In this document: one piece after another, positions 28,501 to 43,500 of the stretch
Layout of the letters: each line of letters begins with the position of its first letter
Position numbering within the stretch: the stretch's first letter is position 1
Assembly (NCBI GenBank): GCA_003993805.1
Contig: RSEF01000001.1
Location: 69,115,221-69,179,220 of the forward strand
Reading direction: 5' to 3'
DNA length: 64,000 bases
Origin: Himantopus leucocephalus
Taxonomy: Eukaryota; Chordata; Aves; Charadriiformes; Recurvirostridae
The notes under the pieces: generated by a model
Databases searched by the model: none
Seen by the model: only the letters and a program-made list of their open reading frames with translations
What the model was told of the DNA's origin: nothing
Made by a program: the position numbers and the translations under genes

Positions 28501-31500
28501 GAGGAAGGACAAAAGTCCTGAATGGGGAATTTGTGTGAGAGAAAAATACAGGGACATGCAGGCTAATGTTGGTAGGTCAGTGAATAATGTCACCCCAGAC
28601 ATCAGTCATTCTTGATCCACCCAGAAGTGCTGGTGTGGTGGGGCTTTCCTCCTCTGAGTGATGCTCTCTGCAAACAGATTCCTCTTACTCTACCTACAAG
28701 CCTCTATGAGAGCTTGCACTGCTGGGCTCTGCAGGGGTGTGTTTCTTACTGGTTTCAGAGTGGGACTGTAAGCTTTGTCTCAAGTTCTCCACTGAGAACT
28801 TGAGCAGAGGCTAGTTTTGCTAGAAGGCTTTCAGGGAGAACAGAAAAGCACCAACGTTTGCCGACTAGGGCAGAGTAGGAGTTTGTCGACGTTACACCTG
28901 CACACTCCTCACTGAAGGCAAGCATCGCGTGTGGGATGGGCGTATTTGTGAGAGGGAGTAAAGAAAGGAAACCTGTCACCATTCCAAAGGGCAGGGGGGC
29001 AGTTCTTTTTGTGTTTGGCACAGAAAAATGTATATTTTTCAGGCAGAAAGTAACTTTTTTTTTTCCTCCCCTCTCAAAGGGGACATGAATGAGTCTCCAG
29101 GATTGCTACTCCTTTAACAACTCAGATTGTTGATACAGGCCTCAGGGAGTCAGATGTACGTTACTTTAAAGCCAGATGTCTATATCTTTATATTGTGAGA
29201 CAATGACCTTCACTATGTGGGAGAATGAACTACCAGAGAATACAAACACAAACAAAGGGAAACAGGAAATTGCAAGTGGTGGGAAATTTTTAAAAATGTA
29301 CCCAAAAGGATTCCATACATGGGACCGTATAAATGAAGTTTTAATATCTGAGTACAGTTACTCCTATACAGGTCTTAATGGCGTATGACTTCCGTGGGGA
29401 AAAAGGAACTGCAAGTCTAAGGTGACTGCTTTGTTCGTAAAATGCTTCTTACCTGATGCTTCTGGCAGTTAGGACTGCATAGTAAAATATAATTTTGATA
29501 ATCAGAGAACTACCTTCCTTGCAAAAAGAGGCCAGTTTAGAGCTTAAACATCCCACAGAAACAATTACTCAGCTAATTGCCTGACCCTATCCTCCCTAAG
29601 AAAAAGGATTTAATTGGTTAAAACCCACTTAAATACGTTTTGAATCTCATTCTTCTAATCTCACTATTACTTAATTTGCCTTTATATCATGTACTTGCAG
29701 AGGAAAGCTGTAAAGCAAGGCACTAATGGCTGTGAAACCAGAAAGTCTGGGGACTGGAAAGAGCTTGTCGGGAGGGAGGCATGCAATGTGAGCTCCTTGC
29801 ATCCAAAGGTTTTGGCTACAAGTTGCCCAGAACCAACAGTATGAAGGAATATCAGGCTTTAACTTTTGAGAGTGAGAGATGGACAACCCATGTTTGGGAC
29901 CAACTGTGATCTGGTGAAGCTGTCAGAGAGGAGCACTGGTGTTAAGGAGATTAAGATCACAACCATGATTTGCCCAGCGGCTTTAATAGTACTGAGGCTA
30001 TTTGGTTTTTGGAACAGAGTAAGGAATTCAACTTGGTGGCTTTTTCCACTTTCATTCTCTCCCTCCAAACTTTGCCCCTAGCCCTTCACTGCTTTCTATA
30101 ACCACTTTCCTCCAGTGACTGGCTCATGGCTCAGGGAGGATGAAGACACATGTACTGCTTTAGCTACACTAATTCTTCAGCATAGGAGGTGTTCAATGCC
30201 AGTTAGGAGATTTGTCCTTCCAATGGAGAGACCCCATACTACAGCCGTCAGTAACTCTTCTCACACCACCTATAAAGCTCTCTGTGTGGGTAGTGCACAG
30301 AAATGTATGCATGCAGTGTATATCAAACATTACCTGGCCAAAGTTCTATTTTCAGCAAGGACTGGAAGCTGCAAGGAAGATGCTGGATGGAAACCTTGGT
30401 TCAAGCCAATCATGCATTTTTGGGGGCAATTTTTCTTTTTACCTTGAAAGCCATTGGCAGCTCAATAATGTAAAGGTCAACGTAGTCCAGCTGCAGGATC
30501 TTCAGGGTTTTCTCCAGCGTGGGACGCACCAGCTCTGGGGGGTGGCAGGTATTCCACAGCTGGAGAAGCAAGCACAGGCTCTTTTTTGGGTGCCAGGAGG
30601 AACAGTGAACATCCTCCAGCTGGCACCACACTCACACTCTCTCACACTCTCTCTCTCATCCTTCTGACAGAGCCCATTATGCACAGAGCAAAGACAATGT
30701 GGTCTACATCACTGCAAGACAAAGGTGAGGGGCCTTCTCCTATCCTCTGCCAGAGGCAGATAAAGAGGTTAAGACAGGAATCCTTGCCTGGCACTGCCCC
30801 AGTGCTGACCCAGTTAAGCCATTACATACTTGTTTATTACAAGACAGGTTCTTCTGAGTTGAGTATATTGCAAACTCTTGCTCAATGAACTTAGGCAGAT
30901 TCCTTTTGTTTTCCGAGCTTTCCAAGCATATGCTTTCACTGGAAAACTTTATTCCCACAAGAAATCTGTGGTCAGTTTTATGCTTGAAGGCAGAAGCTCA
31001 GATCATGTGAGTTAGCTATTGAACAACCAAGCACCCGTCACAAAGAGAATCTTTTGGTTTTCTCTTGTGGTCATGGAGCCTGAGTGACTGCCTGACCTAG
31101 GGAAGTTTTAATTTACTCCCCAGTCCTCACTGAAAGATGTACTATTGTTTAGCTGCTGTAACACAGGTGTGACTAGTTAAAGCACAGCCTTTTCAACCTC
31201 TTTAATTTCAACTGTGTTTTCGGGGTTATGCCCTGAGGTTGCTATGGAGTGTGCTTAGTTGATTAGCTTTCAGTACTATCTCTAACTGAACTCTGCTGAT
31301 GCAAATCTTTTGCAAGAGTAAAACCATAGCATCGTAATTAGTAACCAAGAGCTCTCTGTAAACTGATTGCTGCGGTTAAAAAAAAAAAACAGAATTAACA
31401 CACAATAGAAGGTTTAAAGTGCCATTTGTTTGCACACAATAAGCTGGGCTATCTTATCTTCTTTTTTTCAATGGACAAAACTGACATAAGGAGTCATGTT

Positions 31501-34500
31501 GAGGTTTTTGGCACCTTTATTGGCTGGAAAAACCTGCTGTTTGTCGGTATGGTCATTGTCTAGCCAGTTCTGCCAGCAAAGCTGGCAGTCATTGCATGCG
31601 AAAGTATAGAATGAATTCATTCTTGAGACATGAAACACTTGAATTGTCATTTTCAGGGGAAGATAATGATTATAGGTGTCAAAGAACATAGCGTGGGTAA
31701 GTTTTTTAACATATTTTAGATGTTTGGGTTTTTTTAAACCAGATCATAGTTATTCCCCGGGAAAACCATCTGCTCAGTTCTGCCAGCAGAGGCAAGGACA
31801 TGTTATCTTGAAGTTCAGTTGTACTGAGAGCAGCACATCTAACCCTGCCCTAAGCTGACAAACCAAAGCAGTAGTTGGCACCTGGAAATTTGTATTATGC
31901 CTTCCCCAGCTGGACGTTGCAAAGCGTGAAGAGTTTATAGTCACTAGGCGGTGGTTGCACAGGCTGAGGTGTGCTGCAGTAAAGGGACCAAGGTCCTGCT
32001 CTCAGAGTTTTAAGCTGTTCCACTGGATTTCCTGAAAGCCTTTGGTCTGGGTGTTTTTTAAGCATTTTACATGTAAAATCAGATGTTGTTTTGGACTTAA
32101 ATAAAGGTTAGGAAATGAGTCTGCATAGTCTTCACGTTTAGTTTGTTTTGTTACTGTGTTTTAGAAATTTAGTAACCTGAGGTATGTTGATAGTTTAGAA
32201 GCAGTTTTTTCCAAGTGCCCTTTCTAGCCCAGTGCTATTGAGCTCGGTACTTGCCAGTGAATATATTTCCCTTTAAAAAAACTGCGGAGGTTCTAAAGAA
32301 ACAGCCTTTAGAAATAGCAAACATTTGTACTATGTTAATACATAGATGCCATGGAAACTTAAGAGTTTCATAACTGTTTTCATGACTTGTACAAGTTATT
32401 GTATTATCTACCTAAGTAGAACCCATGTAGACTTTTGAGCAGTCAAAGCTGCCAGCTGGCTTTGGCATTTCGGGACACCACATTTCCTGGAAATGTTACT
32501 TCTAGTTTAATGAAAGAAATATCCTGGGATGAAAGAGGAGACCAAAAAGGTCTTGCTATATAAGCCAAGCGAGATGTTGGCAGTTGATATAAAACCTCTA
32601 AAATTTCTGGATGCTGAGCTGCTCTGCCTGATCAGCCAGCCAGCAGCAAGAGCCAAGTGCAAGTGCTGATGATTTCAACTGGCAGATGCAGCCCGATTGC
32701 ACCAAGTCACTATTCCAGTAACACTGCCACTCAGCGGGGCTGCTCTTGTTAGTCCCTGCTGATGGATCGGTCTTCAGTTTGCATCATCTTTGTTTAAGGA
32801 AAGATCTGCGTGAGGGGTCTGTGTCTGAAGGGTCTTGGGAATATCTAGTACTTCTGATGTCAGTAAGGTTGAAAATAAAACCAACTTTTGTTGTGCAGAC
32901 AACTTTCGAGAATGGTCTACTGTATCTTCCATGTTTCCCAGGACATGCAACAGTTCATGTTGGTCAGTTACCAATCAATGGCTGATGTATCTACTGGTGG
33001 CTTGATATTTGTTTGTAGTTCATAAGATACCAAAGTTAGAAAGGTACATAAAGCTGAAGATACATAAGGTCATAAGGCAGGGGACATCCAGTCCCACTCC
33101 TCCTGGGAAGTTCAGAACTGCTGTGAAAACGTTCAGTGAAACCTATGAAAATCCTGGATCATGATAGATTGAACTGGTTGCAGATTATTTTCTACTTCTG
33201 CCTTTGAACTCTTTAAAGACTCAAGGGATGCTCTAATGAACTATCACCCTCAGCACCTGAAGTTTCGTCAAGCACAAACAGGACACAACAGAAAGAAAAA
33301 TCCACTCGTGTCCAATCTCACTGTCACAAAGCAGGCCGGAACCACAGGTATTGACTATCGTGGTACTGCGAGTCGCAGGCCTGAGGCTTGCGGGATCTGC
33401 AGTGTAGGGAACAACTGAACTTACAATCAAGAAATCAAATGCCGTTTCACAAGGGGCTCAATGTTTAAGTAGCAGTCATTAACTAGGAAAATACATCTAG
33501 TGATTAGATCAGACAACTGAATACAGAAAGGCTTAATAAATAAAGTTTGGAATCCTGATAAAATTTTACCAAGAGATGCACTTTCACAGAACCTAAAGGT
33601 TTATATGGGAAAATAAAGTGCAGGGGAAGCAATTGGGAAAGTTGAAGACTCAAAATTGTTAAGACATCTGTTTCTAACCTTTTGGCACAACTTTGTGTTT
33701 TTGATTTGAAATATTACTGGTAATTTGCAGTAATGAAACTATAAAACAGTTGAAACTAAATATTTTGACTGATCCAAATCAACATATTTGGCATATTGAG
33801 AGACTGAGAGACTACCCTGGTAAAGGTGGAAAATTTAAGGATGTGAATCTTTTCTCAGGATGGCAAGGTTGTTACCAGTAGAACTGAGCAGGGAACTTGG
33901 AAAAGAGTTGCATACTTTACAGATTGGAAATTGCTGTACTTGGAAATTGGTCTATAGCTGCTGAAAATCCACTTGGTCTGCAAACTACCCAATCCAAAGC
34001 TTAGTTTACCAGATCACGGAGCTTAACTATATTGCTCACAGTAAAATGGGTCTTTTATCCCATGGGATCTTTCACTCTAGGAACTGTGATATTTATTTCC
34101 AAGGCTGTTGAGTAACTTTTGAGGATTACGTCTTATTTGGGAAAGGAGAAAGGGAAAATATTAGGCTGATATGTACAAAGAAGCACTGCGGGAAGGGGAA
34201 CTTGAGGCCATAAAATCCATTAGAAACTGAACAGGCACCACGAACTTTCTGGGGCCATCTGATCGTTATTCTGCAACGTGCAACAAGTTCTCTCTCTTAT
34301 ATATAGGATCTAGTTACCGTAGTTGTAACAGCTTTTGTCAGACACTTCTTCAGACAAAGGATTTCATTCTTCTAGCAGAGAATCAGCTCTTACAGCTAAG
34401 ACTTTAAAGGATTAACTAGCTCATGCATTACTCTGGCCTCATTGCTCTAGAGCAGAAGTGTGATGACATCTTCTCTCCAAGTAAGTTGATTCAGTATCTT

Positions 34501-37500
34501 TGAACTTTTTAATGACAGGTGATACAGTAACTAAGGGTGTAGCTTGATGAGTAATTTTCTGGCAGTAGTACCAATGTAAGCACTTGCTGTTCTCCTGTCC
34601 GCAGACACTTGCATGCACGTGCTTGCTTCCACCCCTTTCATTGTGCAATCTCACGGCAAACCTGTATGGGGAATTGTTCTAACAGAAAATAACTCATTTG
34701 CAGGATCATTGTCCAGGTCAGGCTCAGTGTGTGACTATAGAAATGTGCATGCCAGCACGACACATGGGACAGTAGTAACAGCTTAGACAGCATCGCTGAG
34801 TGTAGCAACGGTGTAAACTTGCTGGTGCTTAGAATAATAGGCAGAATGGATGTTGCATGGTTCCCATTGCTAACAGAACATTAAACTGAGAACAACAGTG
34901 ATTCCTGTGCTTAGCAGTGAACCTAGTGCTCATAAAGCTCTGCGGCATTATGGTAATGCTAGGAAAGAAAAATGAAGGATGCTGGGTCTGGAAGCATGCC
35001 AGATGTTGACCACCGGCATTCTTAAGAAAGCCCATTCACAGAAATCCCGGATTTAGTGGAGGAAAAAAAAAAAAAAGAGCTGAGTGTAGCTTCTCACCTT
35101 GCCACAGTAAAAAATGTCCTCTCGCTTGATCCTTCCTTCAGCAATCTTCTCCCGGATGGCTTGTCCCACTTCATGCTCATTGTAGTAGACAAAGGCACCG
35201 TCGATATGGCGGTAACCAGTATCAATAGCAATCTTCACTGACTCCAAACAGGAACCTTTGGGAGTCTAATGGGAGAAGAAAAAGAATAAACATAGTTTCA
35301 GCCTCCTGCTCACCTCTCCTGCAATGCTATAGAGTCTCTGACATATCCACAAGGTTCATGCTGGAGTTCATCCAGTCTAACCATCCTGTACCTCCCCAGA
35401 CACCTGCGTTTCTGAATAAAAATGTGCTGTGCACTTTTCTTCAAAAGTGTCACGAATGTGGAATTAGACTGGAAAAAGGAGCAAAGCAAAAAATTCTCTG
35501 TGAGTCTGGGAAAGAGAGAGTACTAGAGTCCTCAGAAAGTAGAACTGAATGTATACTATATGAAAATTATTTCAGAATTTCTTATCTAGAGAGCAAGAGC
35601 TTTCCTACAACCGCCGTTTGATAAAATCCCTTACTCGAAGGGAAGAGGGCTCTTTGGTTGAGCCAGATCAGAGGCTGTTTGAACACCTTATGGCCCAGTA
35701 GAGCTTTCAGCAGAGCGGGAATTTGGATTTGACTTCTTTCTCCTCAAATCAACTTACCATTGGTAGTATCACAATCCGAAGGGTGACAGTTCAGGACTGT
35801 CTACTGGTATTCCCAGTTCTGGACAGTTGCTTTACCATGTGGCTTAGAACCAGTAGACACTTTAGTGTATGTTTACATACAACTTACTGCTTCAGTTTAA
35901 GATGAGACCAAGAAACCTCTTAATAAGTCCAAGTGGCATTTGTGTACTGTATGCTGCACTTACATTTACTTGTCTTTGCTGAAATTCAGAGTAAGCTTAT
36001 TTTTTCAGAACTGTCATATTTTCCATTAGCCAATGTGGCAAGCAAAGTACATGTAGGCCAAACCAAATGAAAAAGCATAAAACTGGTCACTGAAATTGTA
36101 CTGAAAATGTCTTATTGTTGCCACATTTTGCATAATGAGAGGGCAGGTCTAAGTGGTGGTGGTCAAGGGCTCTCAGTGACACGTGGCAACACTGTTCTCC
36201 CACCCATTTCATAGACGTTGCTCTGCTGTGACAGGGACTGATCTGATTCACTTAAAGGAAAACTGAAATAGGGTGAGTCAACCTGCTCTGCTGCGCTGCT
36301 GTCTGCCAGCAGCATATGCCAAGAGGTGAATTTTGCTACCTCCAAGTGAAGGGCCAAGATCACGCTGCTTCTCCTATGAAGAAAACAGATGCCAGAGACA
36401 TCTGGAAATGAGACAGGATATGAAGAGAGGATTTCAAACTTGTTGGTTTTGCTGATGCCAGAGAAAGACAAGAAGCAGGACTGGCAATAGGTCCTGTTGG
36501 GAAGGATCGCTTTTCACCACAGCAATCAGTCTCCCTCCTCTCCCTCCAAGCTGCCCTTTGTCAGCACCCCCTGGCTTGGCTGTCTGGGAGTTCGCCATAA
36601 AATAAACAGCTGCTCTTCCACCACCTGATGAACTAGAAGGTGTGAAACTCACAGCTCCCACAGGATGCCACAGTCACTGCGATGCCAGGACACTGGTCTG
36701 CTCTTCCACGCTCATGGAAGAAAGATCTATGAAGGACTGCTGAAGACACATGAGGGTCAACCTCTCTGTCTTCTTGTCCCAGAGCTGTAGGTTGATGGCA
36801 AATTATTCTGGGGGTAACAGGACTGTATCCCGGCCTGCTCACTCTGCTCTTCGGCATCCCACCCAGGCTGGCCGCAATTGGACATGACAGGACCGACATC
36901 TATTTAGACTCAGGGGGGACTTTCTGCTCCAGGATGCAGTTCCTAAGGGTTACTTAATATGCAAAGCTGCTCACACTTGCCCTTTTTATTACAGACGTGG
37001 GTGAGGTCTGAGAGGCAAAATGGCACAATTTGGCACGCTAAGGTATTTACAGCAGAGACGACGCAATCTTGTCTGCTTAATTGAGAGACACAACGAAACA
37101 CTTGTTTGAATGCTTTGCTGCTTTTGCTGTGGAAGCCTCCCAAAGGCGTGCTCAGCCCCTGCCACGGCCCTTTGCTAGTTGTTAGTAGGATGTAATGAAG
37201 ACCACGGCAACTAAAAGCCTTTCAGGAGCAGTCAATGGCTAGTTTTCACTTGAGGCAAGTCAGGCAGCGTTACAGAAGCACGAGGCATGGAGCAGTAACA
37301 ACCTCCAACATGTTCGCTGCTTTGTCCCTGCCTGAACCTGCAAGGAAGGGTTTGAGGAAGGCAGCAAGCAAAAATCTCTGACACGAGTACTACAAGCCTG
37401 CAGTTACTGATGCCAGTAACCTCAGACCTCTGTCTCAGCAATGAGCTGCACAAGGCTGTAGCCGTAGTTGCAAAGCTCAAGCTGACTAGCACAAAGCAAC

Positions 37501-40500
37501 AGGGCTGAGCTTAAAGGTCTTGTGAGCTGAAGTCCAAGCGATGACTAGTTATCCAAATGAGAAATATATTTTTAAAAGTGTGATCAGTGTTTTCTCTATG
37601 AAACCTGATTTTTAAGACAGTGTGACTTTTAGATCACTTCAGCCTGTTTGACTTGACCATTCAAGTGTATGAAAGCGGAGCATTTAGAGTACAGTGGTGC
37701 ATTACTTTAATACAGATTTTTTTAAAAAAGGGGTTTGTTTTTTGTTTTTAACTTTTCCCCCTTTGTTGAAGAACCTGAAAATGGGGTGTGGGCTTGATCC
37801 TAGGATTTCATAAAATCATAGAATCATAGAATTGTTGAGGTTGGAAGGGACCTTTAAGATCATCAGGTCCAACCATTAACCTAACCTGACAAAAACCACT
37901 TCTAAACCGTATCCCCAAGTACCACATCTACCCTTTTTTTTTAAACACCTCCAGGGATGGCGAATCCACCACCTCCCTGGGCAGCCTATTCCAATGTTGG
38001 ATAACCCCTTAGTGAAAAAAATTTTTCCTAATATCCAATCTAAACCTTGCCTGGCACAACTTGAACCCATTTCCTCTCGTCCTATCACTTGTCACTAGGG
38101 AGAAGAGGTCAGTCCCCACCTCTCTACAACCTCCTCTCTTTGCACTCTTGGGAGCTTGCATGAACACAGCTCCCAGTTGAAGCTGTAAACTAAACCCCAC
38201 AAAGCAAGAAAATGTTGACTATTAAGTGTAGCATCCTTTCTCAAACACCAGGGCCAGTTTGGTCAGTAAAAAAAGCAGAAGGAATAAGTGAAGAAAGGTA
38301 GAGCCTCACATATAGGGCAATGGCATAACTGCAGACTTGGGAGGAGGGTGGAACAGAGGAAATAAGAAACCTTGCAGTTATTGCAATTGCCTTTGGCTGC
38401 ATCAGTTAACTTATGTTAGAGCTGAACGTCTATGTATTTCTTAATCTTTTGCATGGGACTTACACACATCTGTACAAATAATCTTGTGAAAGACTCCTCC
38501 ATCCAAGGATTAATCTTATTCTTTAGGGGCTTGAGGAAGCTTTTTTTGGATCAAGCCTTGATTACCAATGGCTGGAGATGAGTTTATATTAAATATAAAA
38601 GTTTTCATTGCACTAGTTCATTTCATCTGATGTGGTATATTAGTTCTGACAGATTCTGGTCTAAGGTGCTTCATATAAAAATGCAAGACAACTTAGGGAA
38701 CAGTTTTTGGAAAACCCTGCCTCTATTGAACCATCCCAGCTGAAGGCCTGGGACATCTGCGAGTCTGGAAACTTTATACCATATGTTTATTTTCATCCTA
38801 ATGGAGAAACTATCATTTCCAGCATTTCACATATCTAATCCTTCCAAATCCTCAGTAATGGGCTGTGGTAAACTGTGCTGATGAGTTGCACAGGCTAGTC
38901 ATACTGTGGTTTTGCCACTTTTTAGAAGTGTTGCCTTAAGTGTCATATCTTATTCCATTGTTTCCTGACACACAATATTAAAGCTGGATGACTCAGATCA
39001 CCACTGCTTATCCATCTTTCCATCAGAGAAGGCACAAACCTGGATCTTTCCGTTCTACCCCACTGCTCAGCCTGAGGTGTTTTAATTTCTTCTGTCTTTC
39101 GTGGAAATACTTTAACTAGTAGTGGCCAGATCAGAGATTACCAACTGAAAACCAACTTTTACTTAAGTGCAGGTACAGGTCTGTGATATGACTGCTCTTA
39201 TATCTCGTGATGTTGTATAAGGGTTAGCACTTCAATCACAGCAGCTGATGGAGAAGTGCCTCCCAGTCTGCCTGGCCACCGAGCAGCCACCTTTACTCTA
39301 CCAGGAAAGCCAGACCTCCTCCTCCTCCTTACTGTGGGTTATACCCACTAGTCTAAGTTATCTAAAATGTGGTTGCCTATGCTGTCTACTCATTTCAGAT
39401 AAGCCTTTATTCTTGCACCATTCCCAAATAAGCCGGGCTCACACTTAGAGCAGCACAAATGCCAGATGAGGTACTGAAATGTCTCAGTGCTATAAACCTT
39501 TGTGCTTTGTCAGTAGCAACTCAGGATGCTTTGGCCTTAAGACAAATCTTTGCTTCTTTATTACATTTTTTTTAAGTGTAGATAAGAGGTATGCTTGATC
39601 CTTAGCTATAATTAATATTTGAGCTTCTAATCAGTGTGCCCTGCGACCATGCTACTTTGATCAAGGACTGCTCTTTTAGAACTGGAAATTTATAACCACT
39701 TGTACACTGTAAGCCAGATGTTTATCTTCACTGCTCTTACAGTCAGTCACTAGTTTGTGCCAGAAAAGGCATTAAATATATTACATGCTCTCTGATGAAA
39801 GAAAAACTCCTTGGTTGACTAGAACTACTCTCTCAATCACTAATAACTCCTTCAATAGCATCTAGGCTCTTTTTAAGGTCATAGAGTTTAAGGAAACAAC
39901 ACACACATGATTATTCCCTCTATCAATCAATAGCTTGTAAACCTGCCGATTTACCACCACGTGCGACAGATTAAACCAGTATCCGTTTCCTTCAGGTTCC
40001 ATAGTAAATAAATCCGGCAGAAGGACAGGGGGAGCAGACTCAGGTTTGCACCTTCACTGACAGAAAGGAAGAAGCAATTTGGCCATGGATGAGGTAGCCA
40101 ACTGGCCAGTTACCACATTTTATGAGTCTGAAAAAGCAATGCGCTTCATCAGTTCTGCCTGTCTGAAAGGGTCTGCTCTCTTTTTCCTCTGAGACCACGA
40201 ACTTTTTTTATTTTTTAATATTTATTCCAGACACCTTCCATCACATCCCATTTTGTCAAAAACTATTCTGCCTATCACAGAAAACGTACACCTGCAGTTT
40301 TGCTCAGGACTGCACGTGACCAAGCCACAGGAGAATATTTTTTGTGCAGGCATACCCAAGTAGAACAGTATTTGCTTAGCAGTATTAGTGGTTGTCTTAC
40401 TCATTACTGCTATCTGGTGTTGCATTTCAGCTGCCCACCAATCCTTTTGCTTTTTCTATAGCATCCTTTTCTGGTCAGCAGTTTCCATCAGCTTTCCAGA

Positions 40501-43500
40501 TGATAAAGAGGGATTCTTGTTACCTCCAAAGACAAACCTAACGGAGCACTTCAGCGGCAGATCGTGATCTTGCAAACCATATGAACAACTACCATCAGCA
40601 CCGCTTTTGTAAACGTATCAACATCACTATTGTCATTTATTCTTTTTTCAGTGCATACAGTAAAGGAAAACAGTCTGACTTAGGCTCTCAGATTCTGCTC
40701 TGCCTCGTTTCACATATGCAGCTTTAGAGAGTCGCACCAGTCTGGGCAGCATGTGAGAGCTGAGGAAGCAGCACTTCAGGGAAGGAGCCGTTCACCTTAG
40801 TCCTGAGCACCTCACCTGGTTAGTGCAATGGTATCCAGTCCCTCAGCCGGGAATAGCGATCCTCAGAGGAAGAGCTTGAGGTGATGGGAGAGACAGGGCC
40901 ATCTCCTGGAAAAAATCTGAATGCAGCTGCAGCTGAATTACACAAGAGATCCAAACTGTGGGCTAAGTGCTCCAGTCCTAACCTATAATTTAAGATGTGG
41001 AGCCTCTGTTTAGGAATCTTAGTCAGCTAAATACAGGAAGGAGAAAGTAGGTACATTCCTGGGCTCAGAGCCTCCTTTGCTCGACCTCGGCACTCACACA
41101 CAGATTCTTATGCAAGTTTCTAGAAGCCCAATTGCTTATTTCTATTTGCCTGTTTTCTGGACAAACTGGCAAAGAGGACTGGCTTAAGATGTTAGGAACA
41201 GAGCACAGAAAACATGTGTACTGAAGGCATTACAGGAAAGTACAGGTTGAGTTTACAAAGCCAGAGGATATGAGCCACACAAGGGTACATTCTTAGAATT
41301 GTTTAATCTTGTAAAGGAGAAGCTGTACTGTACACCTCTTTCTTGGAAAATGCAACCGCCAGCACATCCTCCTCTCTCGTACACAGGAAAATCTGGCTTT
41401 CATCCCCCGGAAGCATTGGCAGCCACCATCCAGGAACCAAAACCCGGTGAAGGGATCTCTGCAAAAGCAGGTAGAGCTGAGATCAGAGGCAGAGAGCACA
41501 GCTGAGAGCCACAAGTTGCTGTGCCGGCCCAGAGCTTTGCTCTGTGTCATGCAGTGTGTTGCCTTACAGAAAGTGGAGGACAGCAAATGCGCCCAGAGAA
41601 GATGGAGGGAATGGTGATGCTTGCTGCCTGGTGTCATGCTGTGAATGAGCGTGGACAAGGGGGTGCCTTTCTCCTCTAGCCTGATGTGCTGTCAGTGGCC
41701 TGAAGCGTGAGGTTTGATTGCCCATACGACAGAAATTAGATTGCGTAACTGCAGATTTAGCGTTTCTAGAATTACTATGACATTGTTATTCTAGGATTTA
41801 GCCAAAGCTGTGTTCAGGAAAGCCTTATTATTGTAGCTGGCAGAGGCTGCTGGAGTTATTTTTACCACTTGATTGCAGAATCCTCAGTTTTAGGATCGCC
41901 GCAACTTTTCACTTGACACAAGTTCACTTAATGCAAGCCTAAGTTAAAGGGCTGCCGTGCCTTTCTGTCAGCAGCTAGAGGATTAAAGCAAACCAAGCAA
42001 ATGATGTGCACACCAGCGTCCCATGCTCGCAGTGCCAGCCGGGTGGACTGGGACAGTCTCCTGAATAGCTGGAGGACACAATAGCCAGCCGTCCAGCCCG
42101 GGAAAGCATGGATCTAACTGGAAGGGTGGATGCTATCAAAACACCCTTCAGAAAAGAAATGTGATCCCAGGGATGCGTGAGGTACAAGGGGAAGATAAAG
42201 CACCAGTTTGTGCAATAACAGAGGAGAAAGAAAAGGTTGCCAGTAGTTCTTCTACTTCATTCCCTAGAGTTAAAGGGGAGAGGTTTCTGGCGCCAGTTTG
42301 AAGAAGTGTTTGCAAAGGCAGATGTAAAACTTGGGGAATTCCACCACCTAGTTTGCTGAACCAACAAAAGTTGGCTTTGATGAAGCCTAGAGAGGCATTT
42401 TCTGCACAGCATTTTCAAGTTTTGACAAATGTGGCCTCCTAGGTCAACCGAAGACACAACCCAGATGTTAGCTTCCCGCATGAGCTGTAAGAACATGCTT
42501 ATGCTATTCTTCAGAGAACTGCGGGGAATCAGGGACACATGGGAGTGCACAGCCATATTTAACGTATGGAGGCAGTCAGGGATGTTTTAGAAAATGGAGG
42601 TTTGTCTGGAAAACTGGGATCTAAATGTTCTTGACAAAAAACATATCTTTCAGTTGTGTTAATTTGGATTACTCACTCACAGGGGTTCAGTTTTTTCTTC
42701 TCTTTGACAATGCCAGTGCTTCCCTGTCTCATCTTCTGTAAAACAATCTTCATAACTTTTATGTACATAGGACAGCTTTCCCTGTGGCTCTTGAGCAGGG
42801 TTAAAAATCTAGCATGTTTAGAAAGTCAGAGGAAAAGTGAAAAAATTAATTTTTTTTTTTGTGTTAATATTTGGTCTTGATATTATTACACTGGTAACAG
42901 CTAGCTTTGTCGTTTTTGGAAGAGGGGTGTATTGAAACAGCTCATGCTTGTCGCTGCAGTACGCAGCTATAAAATGGAAAAGGTCTGCTTTCTGTTTGTT
43001 TACTTTTCAAACAAGAATCCCTACGACTGGTTTTGGGTAGTGCTACTTTCCTAAAAGCTTATCTGGATTACGCTTCTATTAATTTTGGATCTGGGCTGAT
43101 TGAATGCAATTCCACCCGATGTCATGGCCAGACGTGTAGCTCAGTGGATGATGTTGGCATCCGATACTCACCATCCGAAAGCCATACCGACTCCCAGACA
43201 AACTTGTCATCTCCTAAATGTCCCCTTGCTCTGGGAGCGTTTTCCTCTGGAGCGCTCTTGTGGTGTCGGTACCGCGTTTAGGAGCCAAGTGACGCGGTGC
43301 CAGGTTGGTGTAAGAGCCAGCCCCTCTGCTTGGATTAGGCAGGCATCACTGCACTGGGGCCAGGCGATTATCTGGCTGTCAACGGTTTCATTAGTATAAG
43401 TCCTCCGCTCTGCGGGGGTATATGTCTCTTGGTCCCGGAGCAGTCTGAAAATGTTTTCATGTAGCAGCTGAGATGTTACCGTAGGTTAGAGGTACTATCT

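Larger units (their letters stand above)
30560..35097 (-). other. AKR1D1: AKR1D1 intron 2 (4.5 kb)
   Basis: GT-AG intron. A U14 run lies near its 5' end and a CT/CA simple repeat near its 3' end. A vaguely CR1-like sentence around 33.06-33.11 kb is too diverged to call. No coding exon seen. Confidence 0.85.

Noticed and set aside
33020..33110. Weakly CR1-like phrase (GACATCCAGTCCCACTCC) in intron 2
   Set aside because: Too diverged and lacks the tail repeat. A repeat-library search would be needed.
43137..43147. TAGCTCAGTGG, a good match to a tRNA A box
   Set aside because: No matching B box at the right distance and no cloverleaf arms, so neither a tRNA gene nor a tRNA-derived SINE can be supported.
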